From Paenibacillus sp. S150 (GTDB lineage: Bacteria > Bacillota > Bacilli > Paenibacillales > Paenibacillaceae), in the NCBI RefSeq assembly GCF_019352175.1, contig NZ_JACBYI010000005.1, positions 1-64,000 of the forward strand: DNA of 64,000 nucleotides, in the 5' to 3' direction. Below, one piece after another: positions 1 through 8,146 of the stretch (its first letter is position 1; the number at the start of each line of letters is the position of its first letter). The position numbers and the translations under genes are program-made. The notes under the pieces are model-generated. The model did not search any database and had not been told where the DNA came from. It worked only from the letters and a program-made list of their open reading frames with translations.

Positions 1-843
1 CCAGTGAAGTCATCTATGTCGCCATGGGGATTGATGAAGACGGGCACCGGGAAATTCTCAGCTTCAGCATTGGCGGCAAGGAGAGCGCCTATGGCTGGCG
101 AGAAGTGCTGCAGGACCTGCACCGCAGGGGGGCGCATGAGGTACTGCTGGGCGTCTTTGACGGGCTTGCCGGGTTGGAGGAGGCCTTCAAGGAAACGTAC
201 CCCAAAGCCGATGTCCAGCGTTGTGTGACCCACAAGATGCGCAACACGCTGCCCAAAATTCGGGATACCGACAAAACCGAGATGGTGGCCGATTTGAAAA
301 CCATATACACCGCGCCGGATCGGGAGGTAGCCCTGGCCAACTTCGATGTGGTGCAAAAAAAATGGGGTAAACTCTACCCTAAGGAACTGAAGTCCTGGGA
401 GGAGCAGTTGGATGTCCTGTTATGCTTTTACGACTACCCGGCTGCCATCTGGTATGCTATTTATACCTCCAACCCCATGGAGCGAACGAACAAAGAAATC
501 CGCAAACGGCTGCGGCCCATGAACAGTTTAACGAACATGGATGCCGCCGAAAAGATTGTCTATCTGGAGGCCCTTGGATACAACGAGAAATGGAGTCAAC
601 GGGTCCTGAGGGGATTTGGAGAGGCCCAGACGAAGGCCGACTTGAGTCAAAAATTCGCAGCAAAGTATCCCCTAGCCCAAGAGATCTAAGAACCAACCCA
701 ACCGACGACAGAACAACTGGATATGAAAGGAAATTTTCGCAGGGGGGATCCCCCCTGACCCTTGAAAACCATTCCTATCCATTGTCCCAATGGATATCCT
801 ACAACCTTTAAAGATAATTACACAAACTTCTTGACGCTACCTC
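1..843 (+). mobile_element. IS256-family insertion sequence, 3' part
   Basis: The window opens inside an insertion sequence. The transposase gene ends at 689 and about 150 bases of non-coding end sequence follow. IS256-family elements usually finish with an inverted repeat containing a TTACACAAA-like stretch; a similar stretch (attacacaaacttcttgac) lies at about 818-835, so I place the right end near 835-843. The left end is outside the window, so neither the inverted-repeat pair nor the target duplication can be checked. Copies of another repeat family begin just beyond, at about 866. Confidence 0.7.
3..689 (+). CDS. IS256/Mutator-family transposase (C-terminal part)
   Basis: The frame is open from the first bases of the window (reading SEVIYVAMGIDEDG) to a stop at 689, so about 228 C-terminal residues are present and the N-terminal DNA-binding part is missing. 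The family has a DDE catalytic triad. The second Asp is visible in GVFDGLAGL and the Glu in NPMERTNKEIRKR; the first Asp would lie upstream of the window. The C-H motif region (DVQRCVTHKMRNTLPK) is also typical. The visible part is undamaged, so the element may be active. Confidence 0.93.
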   Translation, partial: SEVIYVAMGIDEDGHREILSFSIGGKESAYGWREVLQDLHRRGAHEVLLGVFDGLAGLEEAFKETYPKADVQRCVTHKMRNTLPKIRDTDKTEMVADLKTIYTAPDREVALANFDVVQKKWGKLYPKELKSWEEQLDVLLCFYDYPAAIWYAIYTSNPMERTNKEIRKRLRPMNSLTNMDAAEKIVYLEALGYNEKWSQRVLRGFGEAQTKADLSQKFAAKYPLAQEI

Positions 844-865
844 CAGCCACCGAAATTCCCCAAAT

Positions 866-936
866 GAAGTGTACAAAATCCCACTAATCCAGTTGTGGCA
901 CCGAATCCCGGAGAATTAGTGGTACAAAATCCACTT
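866..936 (-). repeat. Two units of a dispersed intergenic repeat
   Basis: Two related ~21-base units about 50 bases apart (868-888 and 915-935) carry the core AAGTGTACAAAATCCCACTAA. The core is the reverse complement of a sequence seen near 7539, 19400 and 48310, so this is a short inverted copy of the repeat family described at 6941-7987. From 937 to about 1212 I see no gene; a small inverted repeat (gttacgga / tccgtaac) lies at about 948-977. Confidence 0.6.
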
Positions 937-1212
937 GGCATCTCTGGTTACGGAGGCTGCTGCGGGGCTTCCGTAACTTAAGTCCGGGGAAGTATTCTCG
1001 CTTTGACTCTTACGCCGCAGATCCTGGCGGACCTTAATCTGGCGGTCATCTGAAAATCCCGTTCTTTGTGATAGAACCTTTTTTTGCGGCCCGGGGCTTT
1101 TATCTGAATAAATTCCTGGCTGAAGTTGCAGCCGGCTCTGTTTATCTGCTATTTTGGATGTGTAGATCATTATTGCCAGCCTGATATGACTCCGGACTGG
1201 TGCACCCCCTGA

Positions 1213-1423
1213 ATTCACGGGTTAACTCCCGGCGGCAATGCCGGCTGTGAGATTGTGCTCTGGACGGAAGATGCGGATTCAGCGGTCGAGTATGCTGTGA
1301 GGCATGGCGCTGTGCTGTCAGCTCCTCCACAACCTGCGCTCCGGCTGGGTGCAGGACCCTGACGGCAATCCGATTCAGTTCGTGTGCAGAAAGGAATTCG
1401 TTGAACGGTGGAGACCATTCTAA
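1213..1423 (+). pseudogene. VOC (glyoxalase-fold) protein, C-terminal relic with frameshift
   Basis: One frame reads TPGGNAGCEIVLWTEDADS then AVEYAVRHGAVLSAP from about 1225 to 1327. The next frame continues HNLRSGWVQDPDGNPIQFV and CRKEFVERWRPF to a stop at 1421-1423. Together they match the last half of a VOC-family protein, whose conserved end is the W-x-x-DPDGNPIQ motif. A single-base deletion near 1328 breaks the frame, and the first half of the gene is absent. The relic overlaps the GTG start of the response regulator at 1408. It is a fossil with no expected function, apart from supplying the DNA from which the regulator gene starts. Confidence 0.75.
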
Positions 1424-2088
1424 TTATTGAAGATCAGGAAGATGTCAATCTGATGCTGGCGGAAGCCTTGACGGGTGCGGGCTACGCTGTGAAATCCTCA
1501 TATACCGGCATGGATGGCCTGGAGGAAATCCGCAGCCACAAGTATGCTCTGATTCTGCTTGATATCATGCTGCCCTTTAAGAACGGGGACGAGCTGCTTA
1601 AGGAATTGCGGGCTTATTCCGATATTCCGGTCATTGTCATTTCCGCCAAGGGCATGATCGGCACGAAGATTGAGCTGCTCAAGCTGGGGGCAGATGATTA
1701 TATCACCAAGCCCTTTGATCTGGGCGAGGTGGTGGCCCGGGTGGAATCCAACCTGCGGCGGTCCCATAAGCAGCGGCAGGAGACCAGAATCTTCCGGTAT
1801 AAGGATCTGGTACTGGATGCCGGCTCCAAGCATGTTACTGTTAACCAGCGCCTCATGGAGCTGACGGCCAAGGAGTATAGGATACTGGAGCTGCTGGTCA
1901 TGCACGGCGGCAAGGTATTTACCAAAGCCAATCTGTACGAATCGGTCTGGATGGATGAATACCTCGGAGACGACAACTCGGTCAAGACTCATATCAGCAA
2001 TCTGCGCAACAAGCTCCGGAGATTGAATCCGCAGGAGGAATATATTGAGACGGTATGGGGCCTTGGCTATCGATTATACAAAATGTAA
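1408..2088 (+). CDS. OmpR/PhoB-family response regulator
   Basis: This is a 226-residue two-domain response regulator. The receiver domain (about 1-115) has the acidic pair in IIEDQED, the phosphorylated Asp at D52 (LLDIMLP) and the conserved Lys at K101 (DYITKPFD). The C-terminal winged-helix domain (about 128-226) ends in the typical VWGLGYRLYKM. The GTG at 1408 is chosen because it directly precedes the usual strand-1 sequence ETILIIED; the ribosome binding site is poor (aaagga, 13 bases upstream). The kinase partner is most likely the one at 4004, beyond two ABC exporter genes. This regulator-ABC-ABC-kinase layout is common in Firmicute systems that sense cell-envelope stress or peptide antibiotics. 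The ligand cannot be told from sequence. Confidence 0.93.
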   Translation: METILIIEDQEDVNLMLAEALTGAGYAVKSSYTGMDGLEEIRSHKYALILLDIMLPFKNGDELLKELRAYSDIPVIVISAKGMIGTKIELLKLGADDYITKPFDLGEVVARVESNLRRSHKQRQETRIFRYKDLVLDAGSKHVTVNQRLMELTAKEYRILELLVMHGGKVFTKANLYESVWMDEYLGDDNSVKTHISNLRNKLRRLNPQEEYIETVWGLGYRLYKM

Positions 2089-2220
2089 GGCTATATAATC
2101 AGCCGGATTTCATCCGCCCGAACCTTCATTTTAACGAGCTTCGGATCGGCATAAGCCTCCTGATGGGCCATTCTGACTTTTCGGGTTCAATCCATAAGGC
2201 CGGAAAATACTTTTGCTCCC

Positions 2221-2249
2221 TTGACCTTTTCTAAACCTTTGGATATTAC
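2221..2249 (+). promoter_or_regulatory. Sigma-A promoter for the ABC exporter
   Basis: TTGACC (2221-2226) and TATTAC (2244-2249) are separated by 17 bases and lie 29 bases before the ATPase start. The ABC genes can therefore be transcribed separately from the response regulator. Confidence 0.55.
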
Positions 2250-2278
2250 AGTAGAGCCAGAAAGGGCAGGTGGGCAAA

Positions 2279-3202
2279 ATGAAAGAAACGGTTCTAAGGA
2301 CAGACAGCCTGACAAAGAGCTACCAGGGGGCTAATGCGCTGCATGATGTATCCATAGCACTTGAAGCAGGGAAAATCTACGGTTTGATCGGGCAGAACGG
2401 GGCAGGGAAAACCACACTCATGCGGCTTGTTGCCGGCCTGGGTTTTCCTTCCGGCGGCCGTATCGAGCTGTTTGGGCGAACGGGTGAGAAGGCTCTCCAG
2501 GTGGAGCGCAAAAGATTGGGCTGCATGATAGAGTATCCCGGTCTTACTCCCAACATGACCGCCAAGGATAATCTGAAGCTTCACCGGCTGCTGCGGGGCA
2601 TTCCCAACGCGGAAGCGGAACAGGAGCTGCTGGAGTTCGTGGGCCTTGCGGACACCGGAAAGAAGAAAGTGAAGAATTTCTCACTGGGCATGAAGCAGCG
2701 GCTCGGGATCGCCGTCGCACTGCTGGGCAATCCGGAGCTGCTTATTCTGGACGAGCCGATCAACGGGCTTGACCCGCTGGGGGTTGTGGAAATCCGCAGG
2801 CTGCTTAAGGAATTATGCGAGGAACAGCAGATGACCATTCTGATCTCAAGCCATAATCTGCCTGAGCTGTACCAGACCGCAACCGATTATATTATCATCC
2901 ACCAGGGCGAGGTCAGGCAGACCCTTACCCAGGCCCGGCTGGAAGAACGCTGCAAACGGCATATTCTCATCGGCTGCAATCAGCCGGAGCGATTGGCAGC
3001 TGTGCTGGAGTCGAAGCTGAATACAAGCCGCTTTGATGTGATGCCGAATCATACGGTCAAGCTCTATGACTATCTGGACGATAAGGAAAAGGTATCCAGA
3101 GTCCTGTATGAGAACGGAATCATCGTCACCAACCTGTCGGGCGAGGGCGATACGCTGGAGGATTATTTTATTTCAGCCATTGGAGGTGACGGGAATGTAT
3201 AA
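2279..3202 (+). CDS. ABC transporter ATP-binding protein (BcrA/antibiotic-export type)
   Basis: This 307-residue protein is the ATPase of a two-gene exporter. Walker A is GQNGAGKTT (38-46), the signature FSLGM (134-138) and Walker B LLILDEP (154-160), followed by an H-loop in ISSHNLPEL. About 90 residues follow the ATPase core, as in the BcrA-like group linked to peptide-antibiotic resistance. The ATG at 2279 is preferred over the GTG nine bases upstream because AGGTGG sits six bases before the ATG. The gene overlaps the permease start by 8 bases, which suggests translational coupling. Function in export or immunity is inferred from family and neighbours. Confidence 0.92.
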   Translation: MKETVLRTDSLTKSYQGANALHDVSIALEAGKIYGLIGQNGAGKTTLMRLVAGLGFPSGGRIELFGRTGEKALQVERKRLGCMIEYPGLTPNMTAKDNLKLHRLLRGIPNAEAEQELLEFVGLADTGKKKVKNFSLGMKQRLGIAVALLGNPELLILDEPINGLDPLGVVEIRRLLKELCEEQQMTILISSHNLPELYQTATDYIIIHQGEVRQTLTQARLEERCKRHILIGCNQPERLAAVLESKLNTSRFDVMPNHTVKLYDYLDDKEKVSRVLYENGIIVTNLSGEGDTLEDYFISAIGGDGNV

Positions 3203-3992
3203 TCTGATCTCGGCTGATGTGTTCAAAATGCGCAAATCTGCGGCAATCAAGATTATATTTGCCATCACCGCGATATGTGCGGCTGCCATGTCAGTAATGG
3301 CGTATCTGATCCCGCAGGGCAAGGTGGATGCGAGTCTAAGCGGCATCGGGTTCATGTTCTCGGATATGAATGTGATCAGCATTCTGGGGGCGGTCCTTGC
3401 AGGCATATATATTTGCGGAGATTATGAGAATAAAACGATACACAATGCTATTTCAAGCGGCGTCGGCCGGGGAACGGTCATTGCCGGCAAAACCATCGTA
3501 TTCTGCGGTGCGCTGGCGGTGATCCTGCTTCCCTATGCCATTGCCACTGCAATTGCCCTTGGCACCGGCTCCGAATTCAGTACGGGCAGCGTCTCGCTGG
3601 GTTTTCTGAATGTGCTTACATCCGGGGCAGGCCGGGGCTTCTCAGCCTCGGATAGTATGGAGCTGCTGGTGATCAGTGCGGTGTTGATTATCGTATACAT
3701 GGCACAGCTCAGTGTGACCATCCCTCTGGCGATTCTGCTAAAAAGGCCTGTGCTGGTCATCGCAATTTATTATGGCTTATCGGTTCTTTCCGGGCAGCTG
3801 GCGGGAATTGCAGGCCGCTCTCCGGGCTTTGAACGGATTTTCGCGTTGACTCCATTTAGCGGGAACTACACGCTGATTACACTGGATACGGGGGCGGGGG
3901 AGATTATACAGGCCCTTCTCGTTAGTGTCCTCTTCGCACTGGTCATGCTGGCGGTCACTTACAGCGTCTTCAGAAGGTCGGAAATCAAATAA
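3195..3992 (+). CDS. ABC-2 type permease of antibiotic-export transporter
   Basis: This is a 265-residue membrane protein with about six hydrophobic segments, the partner of the ATPase at 2279. The start is the ATG at 3195, preceded by GGAGGTGAC, giving MYNLISADVFKMRKSAAIK. That matches the usual cytoplasmic amphipathic start of BcrB/ABC-2-like permeases. An upstream open frame reaches back into the ATPase gene but has no ribosome binding site. The gene ends 11 bases before the kinase gene, consistent with one transcript. Confidence 0.9.
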   Translation: MYNLISADVFKMRKSAAIKIIFAITAICAAAMSVMAYLIPQGKVDASLSGIGFMFSDMNVISILGAVLAGIYICGDYENKTIHNAISSGVGRGTVIAGKTIVFCGALAVILLPYAIATAIALGTGSEFSTGSVSLGFLNVLTSGAGRGFSASDSMELLVISAVLIIVYMAQLSVTIPLAILLKRPVLVIAIYYGLSVLSGQLAGIAGRSPGFERIFALTPFSGNYTLITLDTGAGEIIQALLVSVLFALVMLAVTYSVFRRSEIK

Positions 3993-4003
3993 CAGAAGGG
4001 CTG

Positions 4004-4903
4004 GTGAAGGCGTTGACGATAGCGGCAGGCCTGTTGGCTGGTGCGGTCATTGTGCTCATCCTGTACAACGCCTTGCTCCAGAGGCAATTAATCAGTATTA
4101 ACCGGCAGCTGGAGAAGCGTTTGAGAGAAAGAACGAGGCAGCCGGTCAGTCTGGAATTAATCAACCGTGAGCTGAACAGGCTTGCCGCAAATATTAACCA
4201 ATGCCTGAAGGCAGAGGAGCTTCTTCGCCTTGACGGCATTCGGGAGGAAAAACGCTTCAAGGAGCTGATTGCGAATATATCCCATGACCTGCGGACCCCG
4301 CTGACCGCGATAAGGGGATACCAGCAGCTGATGGACACAGCAGAGCTGCCGGACGGCCAGCGGCGCAAGCTGCGTACCGCCCGGAAGCATGCGGATGAGC
4401 TGGGAGCCTTGATCGAGCACTTCTTTGAATATTCCTATCTGGTGAGCGCGGAGCTGGAACCGGTTCTTGTGCGGATGAATCTGACGAATCTCGTCACAGA
4501 GTGCCTGGCAGAAGCCGTCGCTCTTTTGGAGGAGAAGAAGCTGGCCGTACATATAGAGGAGTCTGCGCCTGTATTTGCTTATGCCGATCAGGAAATGGCC
4601 GTGAGAATTGTCCGCAACCTGATCCGCAACTGTACGGCATATTCCGATGGAGATGTAGAGGTAAGGATATTTACTGCGTCCCAGGCCGTAATCTCATTCC
4701 GAAATCATGTGAGAGATGCTGAGGCCATTGATGTGAAGCGGATTTTTGAGCGGTTTTATACCGCCAACACAGCCAGGAGCAGGACGACTGGACTTGGCTT
4801 GTTCATTGTCAGGCTGCTGGCGGAGCGTCAGGGCGGCAGCGCAAGCGCGTCTCTTGAAGACGGATTCCTGGAGGTCCGAATCGGGCTGCCCGTATACACA
4901 TAG
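4004..4903 (+). CDS. Sensor histidine kinase, single-membrane-anchor type
   Basis: This 299-residue kinase has one N-terminal membrane helix (about 4-25), a short charged linker, and a HisKA domain with the phosphorylated His at H94 in ISHDLRTPL. The HATPase domain shows the N box (RNLIRNC) and G box (GLGLFIVRLL). There is almost no extracellular loop, so the signal probably comes from within the membrane or from the neighbouring ABC transporter, as in BceS-like kinases. The start is GTG at 4004 with AGAAGGG just upstream. It is the likely partner of the regulator at 1408. A terminator at 4931 closes the operon. Confidence 0.92.
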   Translation: MKALTIAAGLLAGAVIVLILYNALLQRQLISINRQLEKRLRERTRQPVSLELINRELNRLAANINQCLKAEELLRLDGIREEKRFKELIANISHDLRTPLTAIRGYQQLMDTAELPDGQRRKLRTARKHADELGALIEHFFEYSYLVSAELEPVLVRMNLTNLVTECLAEAVALLEEKKLAVHIEESAPVFAYADQEMAVRIVRNLIRNCTAYSDGDVEVRIFTASQAVISFRNHVRDAEAIDVKRIFERFYTANTARSRTTGLGLFIVRLLAERQGGSASASLEDGFLEVRIGLPVYT

Positions 4904-4930
4904 CTGGGAGTCATTATAACAGCCTGCCCA

Positions 4931-4969
4931 GGGATCACCGCCGGCCATCAGGCGGGATGATCCCTTTTT
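4931..4969 (+). terminator. Rho-independent terminator of the kinase/ABC operon
   Basis: GGGATCA and CCGCC pair with GGCGG and TGATCCC around a short loop, and five T residues follow (4965-4969). Confidence 0.8.
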
Positions 4970-5003
4970 GGCGAGCTCCCGCACAGAATGCAAGAGGCTG
5001 AAA

Positions 5004-5012
5004 TGCTATAAT
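5004..5012 (+). promoter_or_regulatory. Extended -10 promoter element
   Basis: TGCTATAAT (extended -10) lies 34 bases before the lipoprotein start. No good -35 is visible, which is tolerated by extended -10 promoters. Confidence 0.45.
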
Positions 5013-5045
5013 AAGGCAAAGCACTGTCCGGGAGGCGAAAAACGG

Positions 5046-5735
5046 ATGAGGATTAGATTACCCAGGCTTTTCTCTGTACTTGTATTATGCTTACTTACGA
5101 CCACATGTGATTCGGAAAAGGTGACGGGAAAACACTCTGAAGATGTACCGCAGAAATTAACTCTCGCGCAAGCGGGTCCATTCATTCTGGCGAACAAGGA
5201 GGTATCCGCTTCCGGCGGCATAATTACCCATTTGATCGAAATTACACCCGCGGACATATGGGAACAGACAGGGCAGCAGCTTTTTAAAAATATAGCGGAT
5301 TCCAGCTGGGACACCTATGCAGTATCGGGTGGAAAGGCCGTGCGGATCGGGAACGGATTCGGCGGGTTTGGCGTAACGAGCGCAGTGCCCTTCGATGTTA
5401 ACAAGGACGGGACGGTGGACCTGGTCTATGCCTATTCCTTTGGATCAGGGCTTCATCGCTCGGTTATTGCGTGGCTGGATTTGAAGAATTATACAGAGCA
5501 CACCGTCCCCGATAAACCGTCAGCCAAGGAATTCCGTGCGGAGGATCTGATACTGCAAGCTAATGGAGAAGAAGGCATAGGGGTCTACCGCATCAAGGGC
5601 GTGGATAAAAGTAAAATCAGCTTGGATGTACTGCGCACTTATCCCGCACAGCAGGATATAGAGCATATGACGCTGGAGAAGGAAGGAGACCTGGCTTGGG
5701 AGAACGGTGAATTGCTTAATAGCACCGGGGAATGA
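5046..5735 (+). CDS. Secreted lipoprotein with FG-GAP/VCBS-like calcium motif
   Basis: This is a 229-residue predicted lipoprotein. The start at 5046 is supported by GGGAGGCG eight bases upstream. The N-terminus MRIRLPRLFSVLVLCLL has a basic head, a hydrophobic core and a lipobox ending in TTTC, so Cys22 would be lipidated and the protein anchored outside the cell. The motif DVNKDGTVDL resembles the calcium-binding loop of FG-GAP/VCBS repeats, which form beta-propeller blades. I do not recognise a specific family and assign no enzymatic role. Its stop overlaps the next start by four bases (ATGA), so the two are probably co-translated. Confidence 0.75.
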   Translation: MRIRLPRLFSVLVLCLLTTTCDSEKVTGKHSEDVPQKLTLAQAGPFILANKEVSASGGIITHLIEITPADIWEQTGQQLFKNIADSSWDTYAVSGGKAVRIGNGFGGFGVTSAVPFDVNKDGTVDLVYAYSFGSGLHRSVIAWLDLKNYTEHTVPDKPSAKEFRAEDLILQANGEEGIGVYRIKGVDKSKISLDVLRTYPAQQDIEHMTLEKEGDLAWENGELLNSTGE

Positions 5736-6235
5736 AGGCAAATATGAAGACTGCTGTCAAGCTGAAAGGTAGGGGGATAACCTTGTTTCATCCTATGAGC
5801 CTGTTGATACCGCTGATGATCTTGCTGCCCAATCTGCTGTTCTTTAGATTGGAGCCCCGGAATATGCCCGGTGAAGCTGTACGGAATGTGTTTTTTACCG
5901 GAGCAGAATTCATTGGGCGGATCGGAGTTATCATCCTCCCGCTTTTCTATTCCCTGCATATGCAGAGCGTGTTTGAGGTGCTCGCACTGACCCTGATGCT
6001 GCTCTCGCTGGGTATATACTATTCGGGCTGGGCCAAATATTTCAAGAATGGAAGACCATACAGACTGCTGTATACCTCTCTCATGGGCATTCCCGTACCT
6101 CTGGCGGTAAGTCCCGTCCTGTATTTCCTGTGCGCCTCCGTGCTTTTGCACTCCAGCTGTCTGCTCATCTTCAGCCTTATCCTTGGAGCGGGACATATTC
6201 CCGCCAGTCTGGTTGAATATAAACGAAGCGCGTAG
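5732..6235 (+). CDS. Small integral membrane protein of unknown function
   Basis: This 167-residue protein has about four or five hydrophobic segments, including MSLLIPLMILLPNLLF, ALTLMLLSLGIYY and LPLAV/SCLLIFSLILGAGHI-like stretches. The first ATG (5732) overlaps the stop of the lipoprotein gene. A TTG at 5783 has a better Shine-Dalgarno (AGGGGGATAACC) and would remove 17 polar residues, so the real start could be there. No family is recognised. Being coupled to a lipoprotein gene suggests a shared role at the envelope, but this is inference only. Confidence 0.65.
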   Translation: MKANMKTAVKLKGRGITLFHPMSLLIPLMILLPNLLFFRLEPRNMPGEAVRNVFFTGAEFIGRIGVIILPLFYSLHMQSVFEVLALTLMLLSLGIYYSGWAKYFKNGRPYRLLYTSLMGIPVPLAVSPVLYFLCASVLLHSSCLLIFSLILGAGHIPASLVEYKRSA

Positions 6236-6289
6236 CCAATTTGTTGCCGGGGCTATTCTTCATTTCTTTTACGCATGTATCGGAGTTCA

Positions 6290-6525
6290 GGTTAATGGGC
6301 AAGCTCCTTCCGCTCCAACAGTCTCCAGACCTGATCGATGACCGGCTTCAACTCACTAACCGGTGCTGTAATTCCCCGGACGGGTTCATTGGGATTGCAA
6401 AAAGTAATCAAGCGGTTCAGACGGCCGCCTTCGATGCATTGATCCAGCCAGCAGATCGTATTTATCGCTGTAATGCGGATAGACAGTCCCGGGGTTCACA
6501 TTGGCCCGTTCCGTTGAACAGCCGC
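6290..6525 (-). pseudogene. TetR-family regulator relic
   Basis: On the minus strand a short stretch reads TERANVNPGTVYPHYSDKY then DLLAGSM. This is the second half of a TetR-type helix-turn-helix (compare the usual V-x-x-GTFY-HY-x-x-KYDLL). It then runs into unrelated residues. A different frame near 6300 reads DQVWRLLERKELAH before a stop and could be the old C-terminus. No intact frame joins them, so this is a decayed fragment with an internal deletion. Confidence 0.5.
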
Positions 6526-6570
6526 CGGAGCCGGTGGGCGGCAGAACGCAACAAGCATTAGCTGAGATGA

Positions 6571-6598
6571 ACCACCTCTGCCTGCGGAGGCGGTTTTT
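6571..6598. terminator. Hairpin with T-tract
   Basis: ACCACCTC and GGAGGCGGT can pair, followed by five T residues. It may be the remaining terminator of a deleted plus-strand gene, since no intact gene precedes it closely. Confidence 0.45.
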
Positions 6599-6940
6599 AT
6601 GAAAATATAAGAATTTACAGGCTTGGCACACTAAAAGATCCTTCGATTTCCCGCTGAGACACCCCGTCCCCTCATAAGGAAGGCGTAGCCGTTTCTGCTT
6701 GAAAGATCAGAATTTATAGGTTTTGGGGAAGCGAAGCTTATCCGTTAATTCACGGCTGCGCTGTAAATGAAAGAATGGATCGGGACTTCGGCCAGGCAAA
6801 CTGCGCGATTGCGTTGGCCGCAGCGGGCAGGCAGAGGGAATCAGAGGCAGAAGTGCCTTTGAATTCGCCCGAAGCCGGCTGGACGAGGGAATCAGCTGAA
6901 ATGGCAGCATTCTTATACAGGACGCCGATAGGCGTCTTTC
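6599..6940. other. Intergenic DNA with short repeat and hairpin
   Basis: No gene is visible. A ~41-base element at 6687-6727 (AGCCGTTTCTGCTTGAAAGA onward) recurs at 43184-43224. A compact hairpin (GACGCC / GGCGTC, 6921-6936) with a T-rich tail ends directly where the long repeat begins. Confidence 0.5.
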
Positions 6941-7987
6941 TTGTCGTTTAGGAAATTATGCTTCTCGCAAATTGTGGATAAGGTAGGTATGAAGTTAGGG
7001 GGAAATTATAATGCGTCTTAGTCGTGCTGAATGGTGCTGGGTTTGCTGAGTTGCTGGGTCGTGCTGAGTTTGTTGAATGGTGCTGAGTTTGCTGAGCCGT
7101 GCAGAGTCTGCGGGTTCTATGTTTTGCAGGAGGAAGCGCGGAATAGAGCGGGTCCAACCGAGGCCGCACCGGGGCAGGGACGGAAGTGGAAGGGAGTGAA
7201 TGAAGTGGAATTCGCAAGAATTAGTACACTTACACGGACGGGAAAGTCTTAAAGGAATCGCGGGAAAAAGCTGGCTCCATCTAAATTCAACCTGTAATCC
7301 TTATTCCAATCCGGAAAATGTGCTTTAGCAGCGGCCGGAAGAACCCTCTGAGCCCGCAGCGGACTTCATTCACATCGTCAACCGCTGATTTTGGTGCTGA
7401 GCCAAAAAGGTAATTTAATGTATAGGAATGGAACCGGAGAACCTGAAAACGCTGATGAAACGCAAGGAGATTCATAGGGAACGGAAGCGAAGTGGAAAAA
7501 GTAACACTAATGGGCTGGAATTCTGGCTTGAACGGGCTTTAGTGGGATTTTGTACACTTAATGGAGGCCCGCTCCCCCCTTATGGCTGATTTCAGCCGGA
7601 TTAGTTGTACTTTTTCCCACCAGGGATGATCCGGAATCCGAATGCGCTGCTTTAGTTATCCTTTTTACCACTCAAATGGCTGCCCTTTGGATGAATGGTT
7701 CAAGTTCAGCTTAATGCAGGCGTATTCCTCTGCAAGGTGAGAGAAACGGATCGGTTAGGTCTCCTTTTTCCCGCTAACGTAAGCGAAAAAGGGAAAGTAG
7801 GGATTAAGTTTCCTTTTTCCACTTGGGCTTAGGCCGCCGGGTCTGAGCAGGAAGGTCTGGAGGGATCGGGGAGGAAGAGCTTCAGCCGGCCAGGGGAACC
7901 GGAGAGCCGGGGAACCGCAGCCAGCCTTACACCTGAAATGCAAACAGCTGCGCTGCCCGGTCAAGGACGGCATAGCCGTTTTGTTCT
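6941..7987 (+). repeat. Long dispersed repeat, copy 1 (~1.05 kb)
   Basis: This stretch is nearly identical to 47696-48799 in the same orientation. It starts at TTGTCGTTTAGGAAATTATG and ends at GGCATAGCCGTTTTGTTCT. It begins with short GTGCTGAGTTTGCTGAG-type imperfect repeats (about 7025-7100). The middle (7491-7825) holds degenerate units with the core TTAGTTNTACTTTTTCCCAC at about 7539, 7601, 7652, 7755 and 7804, plus an inverted one at 7491. No transposase, terminal inverted repeat or convincing gene is seen. A short minus-strand frame (7755-7973) is shared by both copies but lacks a ribosome binding site. Confidence 0.85.
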
Positions 7988-8047
7988 GTCCGGATTACGG
8001 CAACGAGGCCCGGAGCCGCAACGAAAGAAGGGGGAAACATAAATATG

Positions 8048-8105
8048 TTTACAATTGACTAATAGTCAATTATAATCGACTCATAGTCAATGACTTCAAG
8101 TCAAT
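8048..8105 (+). promoter_or_regulatory. SDR promoter with three palindromic TetR-type operators
   Basis: TTTACA (8048-8053) and TATAAT (8071-8076) flank a 17-base spacer that is exactly a perfect palindrome, ATTGACT-aat-AGTCAAT (8054-8070). Two further sites follow: ATCGACT-cat-AGTCAAT (8075-8091) and AATGACT-tca-AGTCAAT (8089-8105). A fourth copy lies upstream of the TetR gene. The placement predicts tight repression. Confidence 0.85.
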
Positions 8106-8146
8106 TATATTGTCCGAGATATTCATTCGGAGTGGAGGAATCTGTT

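Noticed and set aside
916..1218. Minus-strand open frame of 100 codons
   Set aside because: No ribosome binding site, no recognisable domain, and it overlaps the repeat and the VOC relic.
7491..7825. CRISPR-like array
   Set aside because: The units are degenerate, partly inverted and variably spaced, with related rather than unique sequence between them, and no cas genes are present.
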